DNA of 64,000 nt from Tetracentron sinense. Its lineage: Eukaryota; Streptophyta; Magnoliopsida; Trochodendrales; Trochodendraceae. Position numbers and translations under genes: made by a program. Position 1 is the first letter of the stretch. Every line of letters begins with the position of its first letter. The notes beneath the pieces were generated by a model. It ran no database searches and was not told the origin of the DNA. It saw only the letters and a list, made by a program, of their open reading frames with translations. The stretch spans positions 34,108,441-34,172,440 of the forward strand of contig CM026568.1 in NCBI GenBank assembly GCA_015143295.1. The letters run 5' to 3'. Shown here in pieces: positions 1 through 11,900 of the stretch.

Positions 1-59
1 GCTAGTGGTAATGAAGAAGGAAAATAATCACCTCCTTGGTTGGTGATGATGAGAGGAGG

Positions 60-160
60 TGCATCTCGGGTTAATGTCACGCGTAAGATTCACTAACCCT
101 TAGGGTTCACCCATCTACCTTTGGTTTTTAGAAGAATAAAAAAAAAAAATTAACCACAAG
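60..160. repeat. Fragment resembling the foldback element at 49361-49722
   Basis: The stretch reading roughly 'aagattcactaacccttagg' followed by a 'ttggttttta' word resembles one arm of the foldback element near 49.4-49.7 kb, where the same order of words occurs. Only part of one arm is present, so this is a remnant at best. The similarity was judged by eye. Confidence 0.35.
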
Positions 161-358
161 AGTTAAAAATAAATTAACTAGAGTTCATGTAGTTGAGTTG
201 GCTTTGTGAGAGCGAGGAGCAATAGTTCGCCCCTCGCCAATGGAGCAACCTATTACTCAATTTGCGATTAATTTTCAAAGTTTTAGGCAGTGGGAAGTAA
301 ACAAAATTATATTTAAGCAACTTTTGGTAGTTTTCCTTACTTTCTAATGCATTACCGG

Positions 359-637
359 TGGGAGTGGAGCCAGGATTCTCTTGTAAGGGGGCTAATAATG
401 GGGGTTAGGGGGCATAGCCCCCAATTTTTGAAAGGCCATGTTCATCAGCCATCACGTCTGTTTGTGTCAATTTGTAAAGTATATATTTTAAAGCAAGTTT
501 AGGGGGCTAGAGCCTCCCGTCACCGGCTCCGCCCCTCTCCTAAGACTACACCCCTATTCGGATTAGTAGAAAAAAAAATTTATCCAAAATTTCAGGGGGG
601 CCTTCAGCCCTCCTGGCCCCATGTGGCTCCGCCCCTG
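359..637. mobile_element. Non-autonomous hAT-type element (MITE)
   Basis: A 279-bp segment has ends containing GTGGAGCCA on the left and TGGCTCCGCCCCTG on the right. The right end is the common plant hAT terminus CAGGGGCGGAGCCA in reverse; the left end has diverged (TGGGAGTGGAGCCA). It is flanked by ATTACCGG (351-358) and ATTACCGC (638-645), an 8-bp target duplication matching at seven of eight positions, as expected for hAT. It carries no coding capacity. Confidence 0.75.
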
Positions 638-645
638 ATTACCGC

Positions 646-3600
646 GAGGGTTGCTTTAAGCAAAAAAATACTCGATTCCATCTTTGCATAAACTACATAA
701 AATAATAAAAAGTGAGAACTGAATGACAGAGCACTTTTAATTGAAGTACAACACAAGTAACAGTTGTGGGTTCTAGTTCTACCACCTCAACCACTAGTCA
801 ACTGTTATGTAGAGGCCATAAATTCTAGAGGAATGCTTGCTCATTAATATAGTTCAGTACTCTCAACAATAGCGCCTCTATTAATAAACCTGCTAAAACC
901 CGAACAATTTCGACTCAATCTTAGGCCCTTGCTCACCAACACGCATTGTTGCTTTAGCTGATTGCAATAAGTTACTTTATCTTTATCTGACTGTAACAAT
1001 TAAAGAAACAACTTCAAGAGAAGTCCAATAAAAATAACCGGTCAAAACAATAACACATGCCACTTTTATTGGAGATCAAATCATAGTCAATTGCAATTTG
1101 ATTCAATTGCATGTGTGAAATATGAATTGGAAGAGAAAAAAAATTGAATTTTGATTTTCTCGCTTTTTTCCCTCCTCCAATCCATCCATGACACATGCAA
1201 TTAAATTCAGATCTCCTTTTATTGTTGAGTGTGGAAGTTTTGTTGAATTATGTGAAGGAGCTAAGATTCCACTCTAATATTATGAGTTTAACTATGAACC
1301 ATGACTCATAACACCTTTTGTTTCAAGGCTTTTTAGTAAATACAAAAATAATGTAAGATAATTTTGTTCATAAAATTTTATAATTACGCATGTTTGGGAG
1401 TTCTAAGAACTCGAATATCATTAGAGCTTGAGTGCCCACAACTAGTCCAGGAGCTGACATAATATCAACAACAGACATGGCAGTTTGCCCCCTTTACCCC
1501 GCCTCTTGTCAACGATGGGGTGTGGCCTCTCACCAGTGAGGTCTCAGGATTTAATCCCATGAGGGATGAGTTGCAAGAGCTCCAATCCTTAAGCTAACCA
1601 CTAATTGTAGGTAAATGTTAACCACACACAAAAAAAAAAAGAAGCCAAATTATGAAAGTACAAATGCAATTCAATTTTTAATTGGTTTGTAATGATTTAG
1701 TTATTTAATTATTTGATACACATATGGAAAATACATAAACTACTCAACATCACCTAGCTTAGAGAACTTGTTAACCTTCACTAGTATTTTTCACCCCTAT
1801 GTACTGAATATGATTATATTTTATGTCACCCACTTCAATCATATTTATTATGGAGCTAGCTAGTTCAAATAAGAATAAGCTCCTGAACCGTTGAATCAGG
1901 TTTTGAACACTAAGGTGAGTTCTAATCATTTGTCTGATGACGCTTTATTGGTTGTCAAGAAAATAGGTCATATAGGTCATGGAAAAGAAAAGTGCAAGAA
2001 AGTAAAGTTTTTTAATATTTATTTTTGAAACAATTGGAGAAAAAGAAGAGAAAATTAACCCATAATTTACTTTTAAAATAGAATTCCATTTCTTTCTAAA
2101 AAATTTGAATCTGGAAAGGAAGGAAAGAAAAAATCTTCAACTTCATGTCTAGTCTAAAAAATATATTTGTAATATTTTAATTTTAGATACCAAATTTTCT
2201 TAGCAACCAAGCAAGGTGTAAAAAAATATTTTTCATTTCATTTCTTTTCTTTTCTTTTCTTTTCCATACTTTTTTTAATTGTCTCAACGACCAAACATAG
2301 CATTAGGGAATACTACTTCTGGAGTTCTAGGCTCATTCTCAACGAGAGCACACCTGTGCCACCTCTGAGCTCATGACACCATTCATGTATTGAAGATACT
2401 AGTATAGTCCGTATGTTTAATGCACCGCATGTAAATTTGTTCATGAGCGGCAAGACAACATGTGACTAAGCTTTCATGGCATTTAGCAACCAAGTCTAGA
2501 AGTATAGTATTCTTTTTTCACTCATTTACGAGGTAGACAAACATGGGTTAATAGTTAGTTGTGAGGGTTTACTAGACTGCTACTTCACTGTACAGGGACT
2601 CGATCTATGGCTTCCCAAACGACTTGCGTAGGCGTTTGCTTGATTTGGTTTGAAGTTGGAACGATTTCACCTTCAGGTGAGAGTCTGATCCATGTTTTAA
2701 AGCATTGTGTCTTTACCACCACTTAAATTATGTTCATCCTTTGACCATAAAAAAAAAAAAAAAAAGACAAAAAAAAAAAGTTGATCCATACAAAATCAAT
2801 TATGCTATCTTTACACTTGAAAATGTCATATGAATTGCCATAAATACGTCCGTTTCGTCACATTACATGCAAATATATTTTAAAGGTGAGTGCTGGTGCC
2901 AGACCCACAAAGTCAATTTTTTCACATAGACGTAATGTGGGTGCAATACGCAATGTTGCTACCCTATAATAGGGAGATGGGTTGACACTCGTTGTCACGA
3001 CGTTGTGTTTGGGAAAGAATGAGACTGAGACTAGCATTTCTGTATGTTAAAACAACACCCCCTAATGGTGTTGATGGCGAGTGAAACTTGGTAGCAATGA
3101 TCTTTATAGTTAATGGCTACAAAAGACCAATAACCAATCAACACATAAGAAAAATTCACATTTAATATTTAAAAATAAAAATAAAATGTTTTTTTTGGCC
3201 GAGTGTAAGTGATATCATTTAACTAAAGAATTAGTTTAGGGATACTCCCAAATCCTAACCCTTTTTCTCAATTATTAAACGGTTAGGATTAGAGCTAATT
3301 TGATATTAGAAAAGAAAAAATAAGCCAACTCAAATCATAGTCCTTATTGGTTAGTTATAAATGGTTAGAATTAGGGATTATATTTGGGAGTGCTCATAGA
3401 CCGACTTTTATCTAAATTAGTAGTTAGATTAGTACAAAGATGAACCTCTCATCGATCACACCGACTTACTCAAACTTTGGTTACCATTCAAAGGAAAAAA
3501 TGATTTTTGTGGGAGTGCATTGCTGTTGTTAGTCCATTGTACCCTCTGGGCTACAATGATATTAATACAAGTAAATAAACTCTTATTTTAAGTTCATCAA

Positions 3601-3846
3601 ATACCCCTAAGTTTCACTCAGTTTATAACACACTACTTCTTACTCCAATGATAGGGTGTAACATTTCTCAATAAAAGTGTCAAGGATTCATTTCCCCAAT
3701 TAACGAGTAACAAGAGGTTCAGTCCAACTGCTCTAATCCACTAAATTGATATAGATAAATGATATCAAGGAAAAAAATTTGCCATTGCTGCCATGCAACA
3801 TGAGGAATGCCTTGGATTGTCTTTGGCAAAGTTAGAAAAGGCTCTC
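646..3846. other. Intergenic DNA without a recognisable gene
   Basis: This is AT-rich intergenic sequence with stops in all frames. A weak inverted repeat lies at 3241-3395. The segment around 2885-3045 resembles one around 35065-35190: both contain a 'gtgctggtgccagac'-like word, then 'gtcaattttt', then 'ctagcatttct'. This suggests one dispersed, unnamed repeat family. No convincing exon was seen. Confidence 0.5.
3241..3395. repeat. Degenerate short inverted repeat, MITE-like
   Basis: The left end reads 'actcccaaatcctaaccc' and the reverse complement of the right end reads 'actcccaaatataatccc'. About 155 bp are enclosed and no coding capacity is present. Target duplications are not clear, so the exact ends and the superfamily are uncertain. 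Confidence 0.4.
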
Positions 3847-4063
3847 GAGTATTCATAAAATAAGGGACATGTGACAGTTAAAAAAGGAAAGAAATCATTT
3901 CATTTTTTCCTTTATTTCAACACATTATTATCATGTGTATATGTGGAGAAATCAGAGTATTCATAAAATAAGGGACATGTGACAGTTAAAAAAAGGAAAG
4001 AAATCATTTCATTTTTTCCTTTATTTCAACACATTATTATCATGTGTATATGTAGAGAAATCA
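3847..4063. repeat. Tandem direct duplication, unit about 108 bp
   Basis: The block starting 'gagtattcataaaataaggg' at 3847 is repeated starting at 3955. The copies are almost identical, differing by one extra A in a poly-A run and a few substitutions. The duplication lies about 350 bp upstream of the candidate TATA box of the first gene. The high identity points to a recent duplication. Confidence 0.85.
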
Positions 4064-4401
4064 AAATCATGGCCTATGATTTTGACTTCTCCACCACTTG
4101 TCTCCTATTCTATGATTACAGTAATCTTGCCCTTTCTGGCTTCGCCAGATACAATCTGGGGCCCACGAGGAAAAGGCAATGCGATCAGGACTCAGGAGTA
4201 GACGTGAGCGCATTAAGACGTGTTGATGGATCATCTTCCTCTGGGTACTTACTGTCCCAAGTTTGGAATGCCAATCAAGAGAATCTAACATCGGCGATCA
4301 ATCATCTTGTCTATTTAATCTGTTGACTTTTCACGGAGATCATTTGATTCAGTGGGATCAAAACCATTGCATGCGTACCACGTGTCCTGCTAGGGAGACA
4401 A

Positions 4402-4407
4402 TATAAA
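4402..4407 (+). promoter_or_regulatory. Candidate TATA box of the Ser/Pro-rich protein gene
   Basis: TATAAA occurs in the context 'acaatataaagagg', a good plant TATA box, about 1.5 kb upstream of the start codon. The gap would be filled by a 5' leader with at least one intron: a strong donor (GTAAGT) lies at 5071. The assignment rests on position and sequence only. Confidence 0.4.
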
Positions 4408-4719
4408 GAGGTCTTTTGCGTTGACGGCTGTGAAAGAGCGTAGGTGCATCATCTCCATCAGTCTTTTCAATCATCATTGCAAAGTGTAAATATCGGACCT
4501 CACGTGTAAATTAAAAAAAGAAGAGATATTATATCGACGAGTTTTATTATTACCTACCAATAAAAACGACATAATTATAAATAGTTCCGCTTAGAGACAA
4601 AAACTTTTTATAATTTCGTTTTAGACTCCAAAACCTGTGTCATTACCTTAAAGTCCCTTATTTTTATCCTATCATAAAAAAAAAACCGAAAAAAGAAAAG
4701 GAAAAAAAACACACAAACA

Positions 4720-5908
4720 CTATTGCACAGCAGAGAACCTGAGAAAAACGAAAGCTTGCTGTGGAGGAAATCAGCAAATCTCAACAAAGGTCAGTTGCTC
4801 TCTCTCTCTCTTTAATTTTCCAATTCATGAGAGAGAATGTTGGAAGAATTAGGGTTTCTGCAACTCAATTGATCTATGCAATTCCGATCTGCAACGTGAT
4901 TTGTCGGTGTGATCATCAAATGAAACAGATCCGAGCGCCTGAATCTGTATTTTCAAGTTAGCATCGAAAGTTGAACTTTGATTTTTACTTGGTATCTGGT
5001 CGAAATTTGGGATCTTAATCGTACAGAACGAGTTTCAGAATATGTTGAAAGATCCTGGATTTCAGCAGCGGTAAGTCAAGCAACGCGAGTGTTTTCAAGA
5101 GGAATTTCTCTTTAAGCTATCTCTAGATATCTCTGCAGTTGGGGTTTTTGGTTTGACTTGGGTCTCAGGGGAGTTTGTTGAGAATGTATCTACATTTATG
5201 GATTTTAGGGTCTGGAGTTTCGAGGGGGTGATCCATGTTCAAGAATAGTGTGTTCTGTTGTTTTCTCTCCAAGATTGATGGGAAATTTGACATTTTTTGG
5301 TAGTCAATTTTGGATAAACCGGAGTGCATGTTTAATGACACTGTTGGAATCTCTGCCAGAAGAAGTCTAGGGTTTTATTAATGTTGAGCTATTAAGGAAA
5401 TACGGATTAAGGAAATACGGTTTAATTTCATTGAGGAAGATTTGGAATTCTTTACTCCTGTTAAAAAACCTGGTTTCTATCTGGGATTGCTAGTCCGCCG
5501 TCGCAGTTCGAATTGCTGGGGTATTTCAGTTACAGTGGTTGTTGGAGGCTTTGGATTTGGTTTCAACTAGATATATGCAGTTCTGTGATCTCTGAGAAAA
5601 GCTGGGTTTTGGGTGCATTTTGATGACCATACATGAAAAGAAAGTGTGTTTATCTATTGTTTGGTTCTGGAGGTTTTGTTGATTGATCTTGTATATAAGG
5701 ATACTATTGAGGTCTCCGAGAGAGGAATTAGTGGTTACTCCAGTACATCCCCTGAAAGATTGTAGTTTTATGTTATTTTGCCATTAAGTTTGAGCAGGAT
5801 GTACAATACCAATTGTTGCTTTTGGGAGAACAGGGTGTGATTTTGGGTGGCATTGGTGGCATGGAGAAGATGGAGTGAGAGCTCTGTGTGGGAATTTGGG
5901 TGGTGAAG
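4720..5908 (+). other. Probable 5' leader with a leader intron
   Basis: This interval between the candidate promoter and the first coding exon has CT-rich runs typical of plant leaders. It also has a strong splice donor at 5071 ('cagcg|gtaagt') and several possible acceptors between 5800 and 5840. No conserved protein is encoded. The small ORF at 4761 shows no recognisable features. Confidence 0.4.
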
Positions 5909-8900
5909 ATGCCTCCATCTCCATCATTGAGATGCTCTCCTGGAAGGGAGCTCAGAGCAGAGAATCATAGACGAGGGCGTAGTCTTGAGAATGGATTACT
6001 CTTCAGAGAGAAAGATGATGATCTCGCTCTATTCAATGATATGCAAACTAGAGAAAGCGAAACTTTTCTGCTTCACTCAGCCGATGATTTCAATGACTCC
6101 TTCTGTAATTTCCTAACCTCTTCTCCATTTTTGAATGTTGGTATTTGTCTCATTTATATTTGGCATTAAATATTTGAGATTTAGTTTGGTTTCTCATGAT
6201 GCTGAGGATCCTTCATTATTCTGTCTGATTTTGAATTATATTTCACAGCAACAAAATTGAGATACTTTTCAGATTTCAAGCTTGGAATCTCCATTCCTGT
6301 TCGAGGAGAGAGTAGTGACCTGCTTAATGCAGATGGCGAGAAAAATGACTATGACTGGTGGGTCATGTTCCTTCTTTTTTATGCCTTGAAGTTGATATTG
6401 TTAAATCACTGTCTTTCTTAAGTAATTTGCAAAGTTTGCCTATAATTCACAATAGACAGAAAACAGAAAGTAAAGAATCTGATTGGTATAGGGAAAGTTT
6501 TTCTATATATATGTGATGCACATCCAATCATGCATTCTGTTTGGCTGATAAATCAAAATACTTATCAGGAAGCAAGAAGAGGTTTTAGTGGCAGCAACTC
6601 GTTATTGCATGGACTTGATTTGAGTCAGAATGAATGATTACCAGTTTTGTTAGAAATCTATATTGTTTTTTTCTTTCTTTATGCAATGCTATTTTGCTGG
6701 CATCAGTTGTTCACTGTTGGTGGTACTGATGGCATGGTTGGTGTTATTGAATTAAAGGCTATTAACTCCTCCCGACACCCCTCTTTTTCCTTCATTGGAC
6801 GACGAGACACCGCCAGTTAATATTGCACACAGGGGCAGACCTCGAAGTCAACCCATTTCCATTTCAAGATCATCCACGGTAAGTTATTACTTGTCTTTTC
6901 TCAAAAAAATATTGATCATTTATTTGCTTTTATTCTCCAAGCCATCCTACAAAATTTGAAATCAGCATTTCTTTGTACTCTGGTTATGTATATCTGATGG
7001 TAGATGGAGAAGAGCTACAGGACCAGTAGAAGTAGTGCAAGTCCACATCGCTTAAGCCCATCCCCTCGGTCTGGAAATAGTACGCTCCAGTCGAGAGGAA
7101 AGCCATCTTCAGCCCCTCATTCTAGTCCAACTCCCTCTATGCGACCTACTACACCGTCACGGAGACCATCAACTCCCCCGAATAAGCCCTCTATACATGC
7201 TCCAAGGTCCTCTACTCCCACTTTCCGGAGGATGAGTACAGGATCAAGTGGCACTGTATCTTCAATTGGAAGAAGTGGACCCTCCCCTGTAAAGACAAAC
7301 CGTGGGAACTCTGCCTCACCAAAATTACAGTCGTGGCAATCAAATCTCCCAGGTTTCTCTTCGGATGCACCTCCTAATCTCCGTACTTCTCTAGCTGATC
7401 GACCGGCATCATATATTAGGGGCTCATCGCCAGCATCCAGGAAGGGCAGGGATTCATCCTCCAAATTTGGAAGACAATCAATGTCACCAACTGCCTCTAG
7501 AAGTGCCAGTTCATCATATAGTCATGATCGAGAGCGATTCAGCTCCCATAGTAAGGGTTCTGTAGCATCATCTGGTGATGATGATATTGACTCTCTACAG
7601 TCCGGCCCTGTGGGTATCTCAGACCGCTCAGCTTCAAGTAAAGTTGGAACATTTCCAAATAGCAGATCCTCGGCGTTTTCCAAGAATCCTGGCAGAACGT
7701 TGTCCTCAAGTTCTGCTCCGAAAAGATCCTTCGATTCTGCACTTCGACAAATGGTATGTCTAATTTATTGTGATTATGATTACTGTTTTTCTTATGATCA
7801 TATTTGTGCAAATGGAAACTATAAATTAGCAAATAACCAGAACAACTTTGTCCATATTTTTACTTCTTGATGGCCATGACTCAAGACTAGGCACCTCAAT
7901 GCTGACCAGCTTCCAGTCTCACTTCAAGGCTCTGTGTTTCTCAGTCACCAGTGGAGCTTTATTGGAGCTCATACTAAACCTTTAGTATCTCCTTCTCAAT
8001 TATAATGGTGGCAATAGATTGTTCTCTTCTCCTGATAATTATGGGTGGTGCTACGCGCACCGCACCATTTACTTATATACACCATTCCGTAAGAAACCCT
8101 CAACGAAACACCAAAAAAGGGTTAAAAGGATTTAAAGGCCCTCTTATTTTTAAACACCTGATTCCAATGAATCGACACTATTGGGTGGGATTCTCGTAGG
8201 CTCAACCCATCATGGCAAGAACTGGTGCCGGTTTCTTTCAACTAGCCATGGTCTAGACCACTTTCAGCACCTTCGAATCAGCAACACCCCTCCCAGATTT
8301 ATGGCTTCGAGCAACAGCAAAAGAGCAAATATAGAGGGAATAGCTTTGTCATCAATGTCAACCTTTATTCTTTCTTTCTTGGAGAAAGAGTAGTAGCTGT
8401 GTCTGATACCGTAGAGATAAATGCAGACTAGACCCTCTTTTACTCCCTTGTCTCCATCTTATTACTATTTCTTTCTCTCCTTTCTTCTGTCAAACTAAAG
8501 AAGGTAAGAATTTTAGTTAGATATTGTTTTAATCTGCACCGAGTGGCCTTACTTCAGTCTCCTCATGTCATCTCCAAAGCTCTCTTTCTTTCTATTATTC
8601 TTGTCTAGTTCTCACTCCCCCCCCCCCCCCCCCCCCCCCAAATTCCCGTCTAGTTTGAACAACGCCTCCCGTCAAAACACATAGAAAAGAGGGTCTTTTA
8701 GTCCTTTTAGGTGTTTTACCATAAGATTTTTAAAATTGGTGTTTATAAGTAAATATTGGGGTGTGCCTAGCACCACCCATAATTCATTTAGCTTAATTTT
8801 TGTCAGGGTTCTCATTTTCTGTCATTTCTTTATTATAAGAAACTGTTAGAATTAGGCTGAGTATGTAATCATGGGAAAGAACAAGAAAGGAAAAAGGAAA

Positions 8901-11900
8901 AGCTAAGCGTAACTTTGTAATGGTTATGTTTTATGATTTCTAATTATTCTGGGCTTTTTGATCCTGTTATAGGACTGCAATTTTGGTTCAGTTCCACGCA
9001 CAAGAATAATAACAGGGAATTGTTTCTCTGATTGGTAATTGAATCCTGTACCAGATTGTTTTTGTTAACACATGCACAAGAGTCAGGGCCCTGCTCTGTC
9101 ACTATGTGCTTGCTTATTGATTTGACACTTTCTTACATTATGGTTCACTTTAAGTTATTCTTCGCACATCTTGTTACATGCATGCATGCATATATACTTG
9201 GGCATACTCTTACGGTTATTGTTTATATTAATCCATGTCTTCACATCTCATGAAGGTTCTACTTTTGAATGTCTTAATGTAGGATCTTCGAAAAAGCCCT
9301 CAGAATATGTTCAGGCCACTTTTATCAAGTGTACCCAGTACAACATTTCATGCTGGGAAAGCAAACTCTGTACATCGTACTATGATATCTAGAAACTCCT
9401 CGATCACCACTAGCAGTAATGCGAGCTCTGAACAAGGTGCAAGTATTGCACCTGATACTGAGGGGAGTGACCATGAGCAGGGGGATATGGCAAGTGAATG
9501 TGAAAAGGCATTGTATCCCGATGCTCAAGATGAAGTATTTGTCTTTGATAAGATGGATGAGGTAAATGAAGATGTTGGGCTTGAAATCCATGATGGATCA
9601 CCTAGCATTAGGCATGGTGACTTTGATAGAGGTAATAAAATTGAAGTCGAGCTATGTGCATCTGAACACATTAGTAGTAACACTGCTGCTACAACAATTG
9701 CTGCAACTGCTTCTCAATCTTCGAATGTTGGGGGTGACTCTTCGGAAGTTGATTATCACGAAAATATGGCATATTGTTCTAAATGTGGCCGCAAATTTCA
9801 TGTCATTGAGCCGCTGGATGGAAATGGTGATCTTTGTCCAGATTGCAGTGAGAAAGATGGGTGTCTGACTCTGGCCTCTCCAGAGACCACAATCGTCACC
9901 CAGAACACCCCAATACAATGTGAAATGACTTTGGAAGAAAATAAACCATTTGATCAATTAGAACCTGTGATGAGAGTACCTGAATTGCAAGAAATTACTA
10001 ATAGAAATGAAACCAGGCTTGCACAACATGAAAAGAATGTTGAGCAAGGCCAGAATTGCTTGCCAGACAATTCCCTTGCAAGGTTGGTGGTGGAGGAAGG
10101 GGAGCAGAGTCTTGTGGACCAGCAACTGGTTGGCCAGCCAACAGTTGTTTCCAGCCAATCTGATGGTCACACTGCAGATCAGCAATTGCAACACTTTAAT
10201 CCCTATCCATGTTTAAAGGTTGACGTTTCAGAAGGGGCAGGTATTTCTGTACTACTGCTGAAAAGGTCTAGTAGCAAGGGGCGTGTTGTCCAAGGGAGGG
10301 CATTTACTGCAACGAATATACCTTATGATGACTGCTCTTATGCAAGAGACAGCCTGAACAGTATGAGAAGCTCCATTGGGCATGGCAGTGCCTCTGCATC
10401 ATCTTCTGTTGATTTGTGCTCATCTAAACAAACAGAGACTCGTGTTCAACGACAGTTAAGTTGCAGGAGAGCAGATTTGGAGAATTACAGACATGACTCG
10501 AACACAAAGCCTAAAAGCACTGGATCTTCTTTCTCTGGAATTTCAAATCATGCTAAGACCACAAGTGAAGAAATTTTTGATGTTTCCATTGGAAATATGG
10601 AATTTGATGCTGTGGAGAAAACAACACTAGTTACTCAAGAACAAAATAGAGCTTCCAGAAATACAGAACTGGATGATTCATATTATATAAGGTCAGCTGT
10701 TCTTGAGGAAGATAAATTTGAACGCACTGGGAGTTGTAGAACAGATGCTTCTGTCTTGGAATTGTCAAGCTGTACAGCAAGCATTCGATTAGAGGATAAT
10801 TCAGTAGCAGCATTTTCAAATGATGGAGACTGTGTTTCATCTGGGAATGCTGATGGCTTCCCAAAAACTGAAACAAGTATCTTAGATACAGATGTATCAG
10901 CTATGAATTCAGAGTCCTGTCTCATAGAGGAAGATCCCATTCTGAGCACTAGTATCTGTAGAGTGGATGTTGTCAAGGCTCCCATGCGTGGCAGTTTGGT
11001 TAGAATATCAGGAGAACTGGAGAATGGTCATGAAAGTACCCCTGATTCACAAACTGACGGTCCAGTCTCCCCCAATTCAGAGAAGAATGCATCAGTTTAT
11101 GCTTGGGAGTCCAACATCTCAGATCATGCACATGGCATCGTTGGTATGCATTGTCCTACTTAATGATTTGTGTTGGCCTATTTTCCTTTCTTTTAGCTAA
11201 TCTTATCTTTTCATCTTGTAATGTTGAGCTGACTTATGTTTCTCTATCTCTAAACTGCTGATATTTGAACGAACTGGTCGTGCTTCCTTACATGCTTTTT
11301 CCTCTTCTTGCAAAACATAGATGCAACTTATTATTTGTACTTATAAATAAAAGATAGATACACTGTTAGGAAAGAAACTGATCTATGTGCATAATCTTCA
11401 CTAAAAAGTTAAGATCTTTTTCGTTAAATTAAAATAAAATAATTCCTGTTGCTATTTTCATTGAGGAAGTGTTTAAACACTCGACTTTCAATTGTTCACA
11501 CATAATAATGTGCTAGACTGTCTTCATATCATCATCTCCACTATCGAGTTTTCAAACCAGAAAATGGTGCATCTCAAAAAATATAAAAAATTGATGACCA
11601 CAGTTTAACTGCAACCTCTTTCTTTTTTATGATCATATGATGCACTCACACATATATATAGAGAGATAGGGTATGGGTAATATATGTGTTGTGCATAATC
11701 AATGGTCCAAATTTAAACTCTATTTTTAATATAAAACTGGTAAAACGAATGGTATTTCCACAACCGGTTACTCCGGTTACTCCAACCGTACTAAAGCCTT
11801 TCAAGTGTGGTTTTCAATTAATAAAAAGCAATTATCTAAGATCTTGGGATCTTAGAGCCAAATTTTTAATTAAAAAGAGGCAGTTGACAAGAAAGGGTTT

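Noticed and set aside
1014..1196. 60-codon frame on the minus strand
   Set aside because: Low-complexity AT-rich sequence, no conserved pattern, no splice or promoter context.
4067..4326. Frames of 74-115 codons on both strands upstream of the first gene
   Set aside because: They overlap on opposite strands, one begins inside the tandem duplication, and neither resembles a protein family. They lie upstream of the candidate TATA box.
8005..8393. Two overlapping short + frames in intron 4
   Set aside because: They lie across or inside the TIR element, show no conserved motif, and are flanked by exons that splice directly to each other.
8616..8640. Poly-C run, and poly-G runs near 23597 and 33631, as possible quadruplex signals
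   Set aside because: Single uninterrupted homopolymers are prone to sequencing and assembly error, and they have no consistent position relative to genes.
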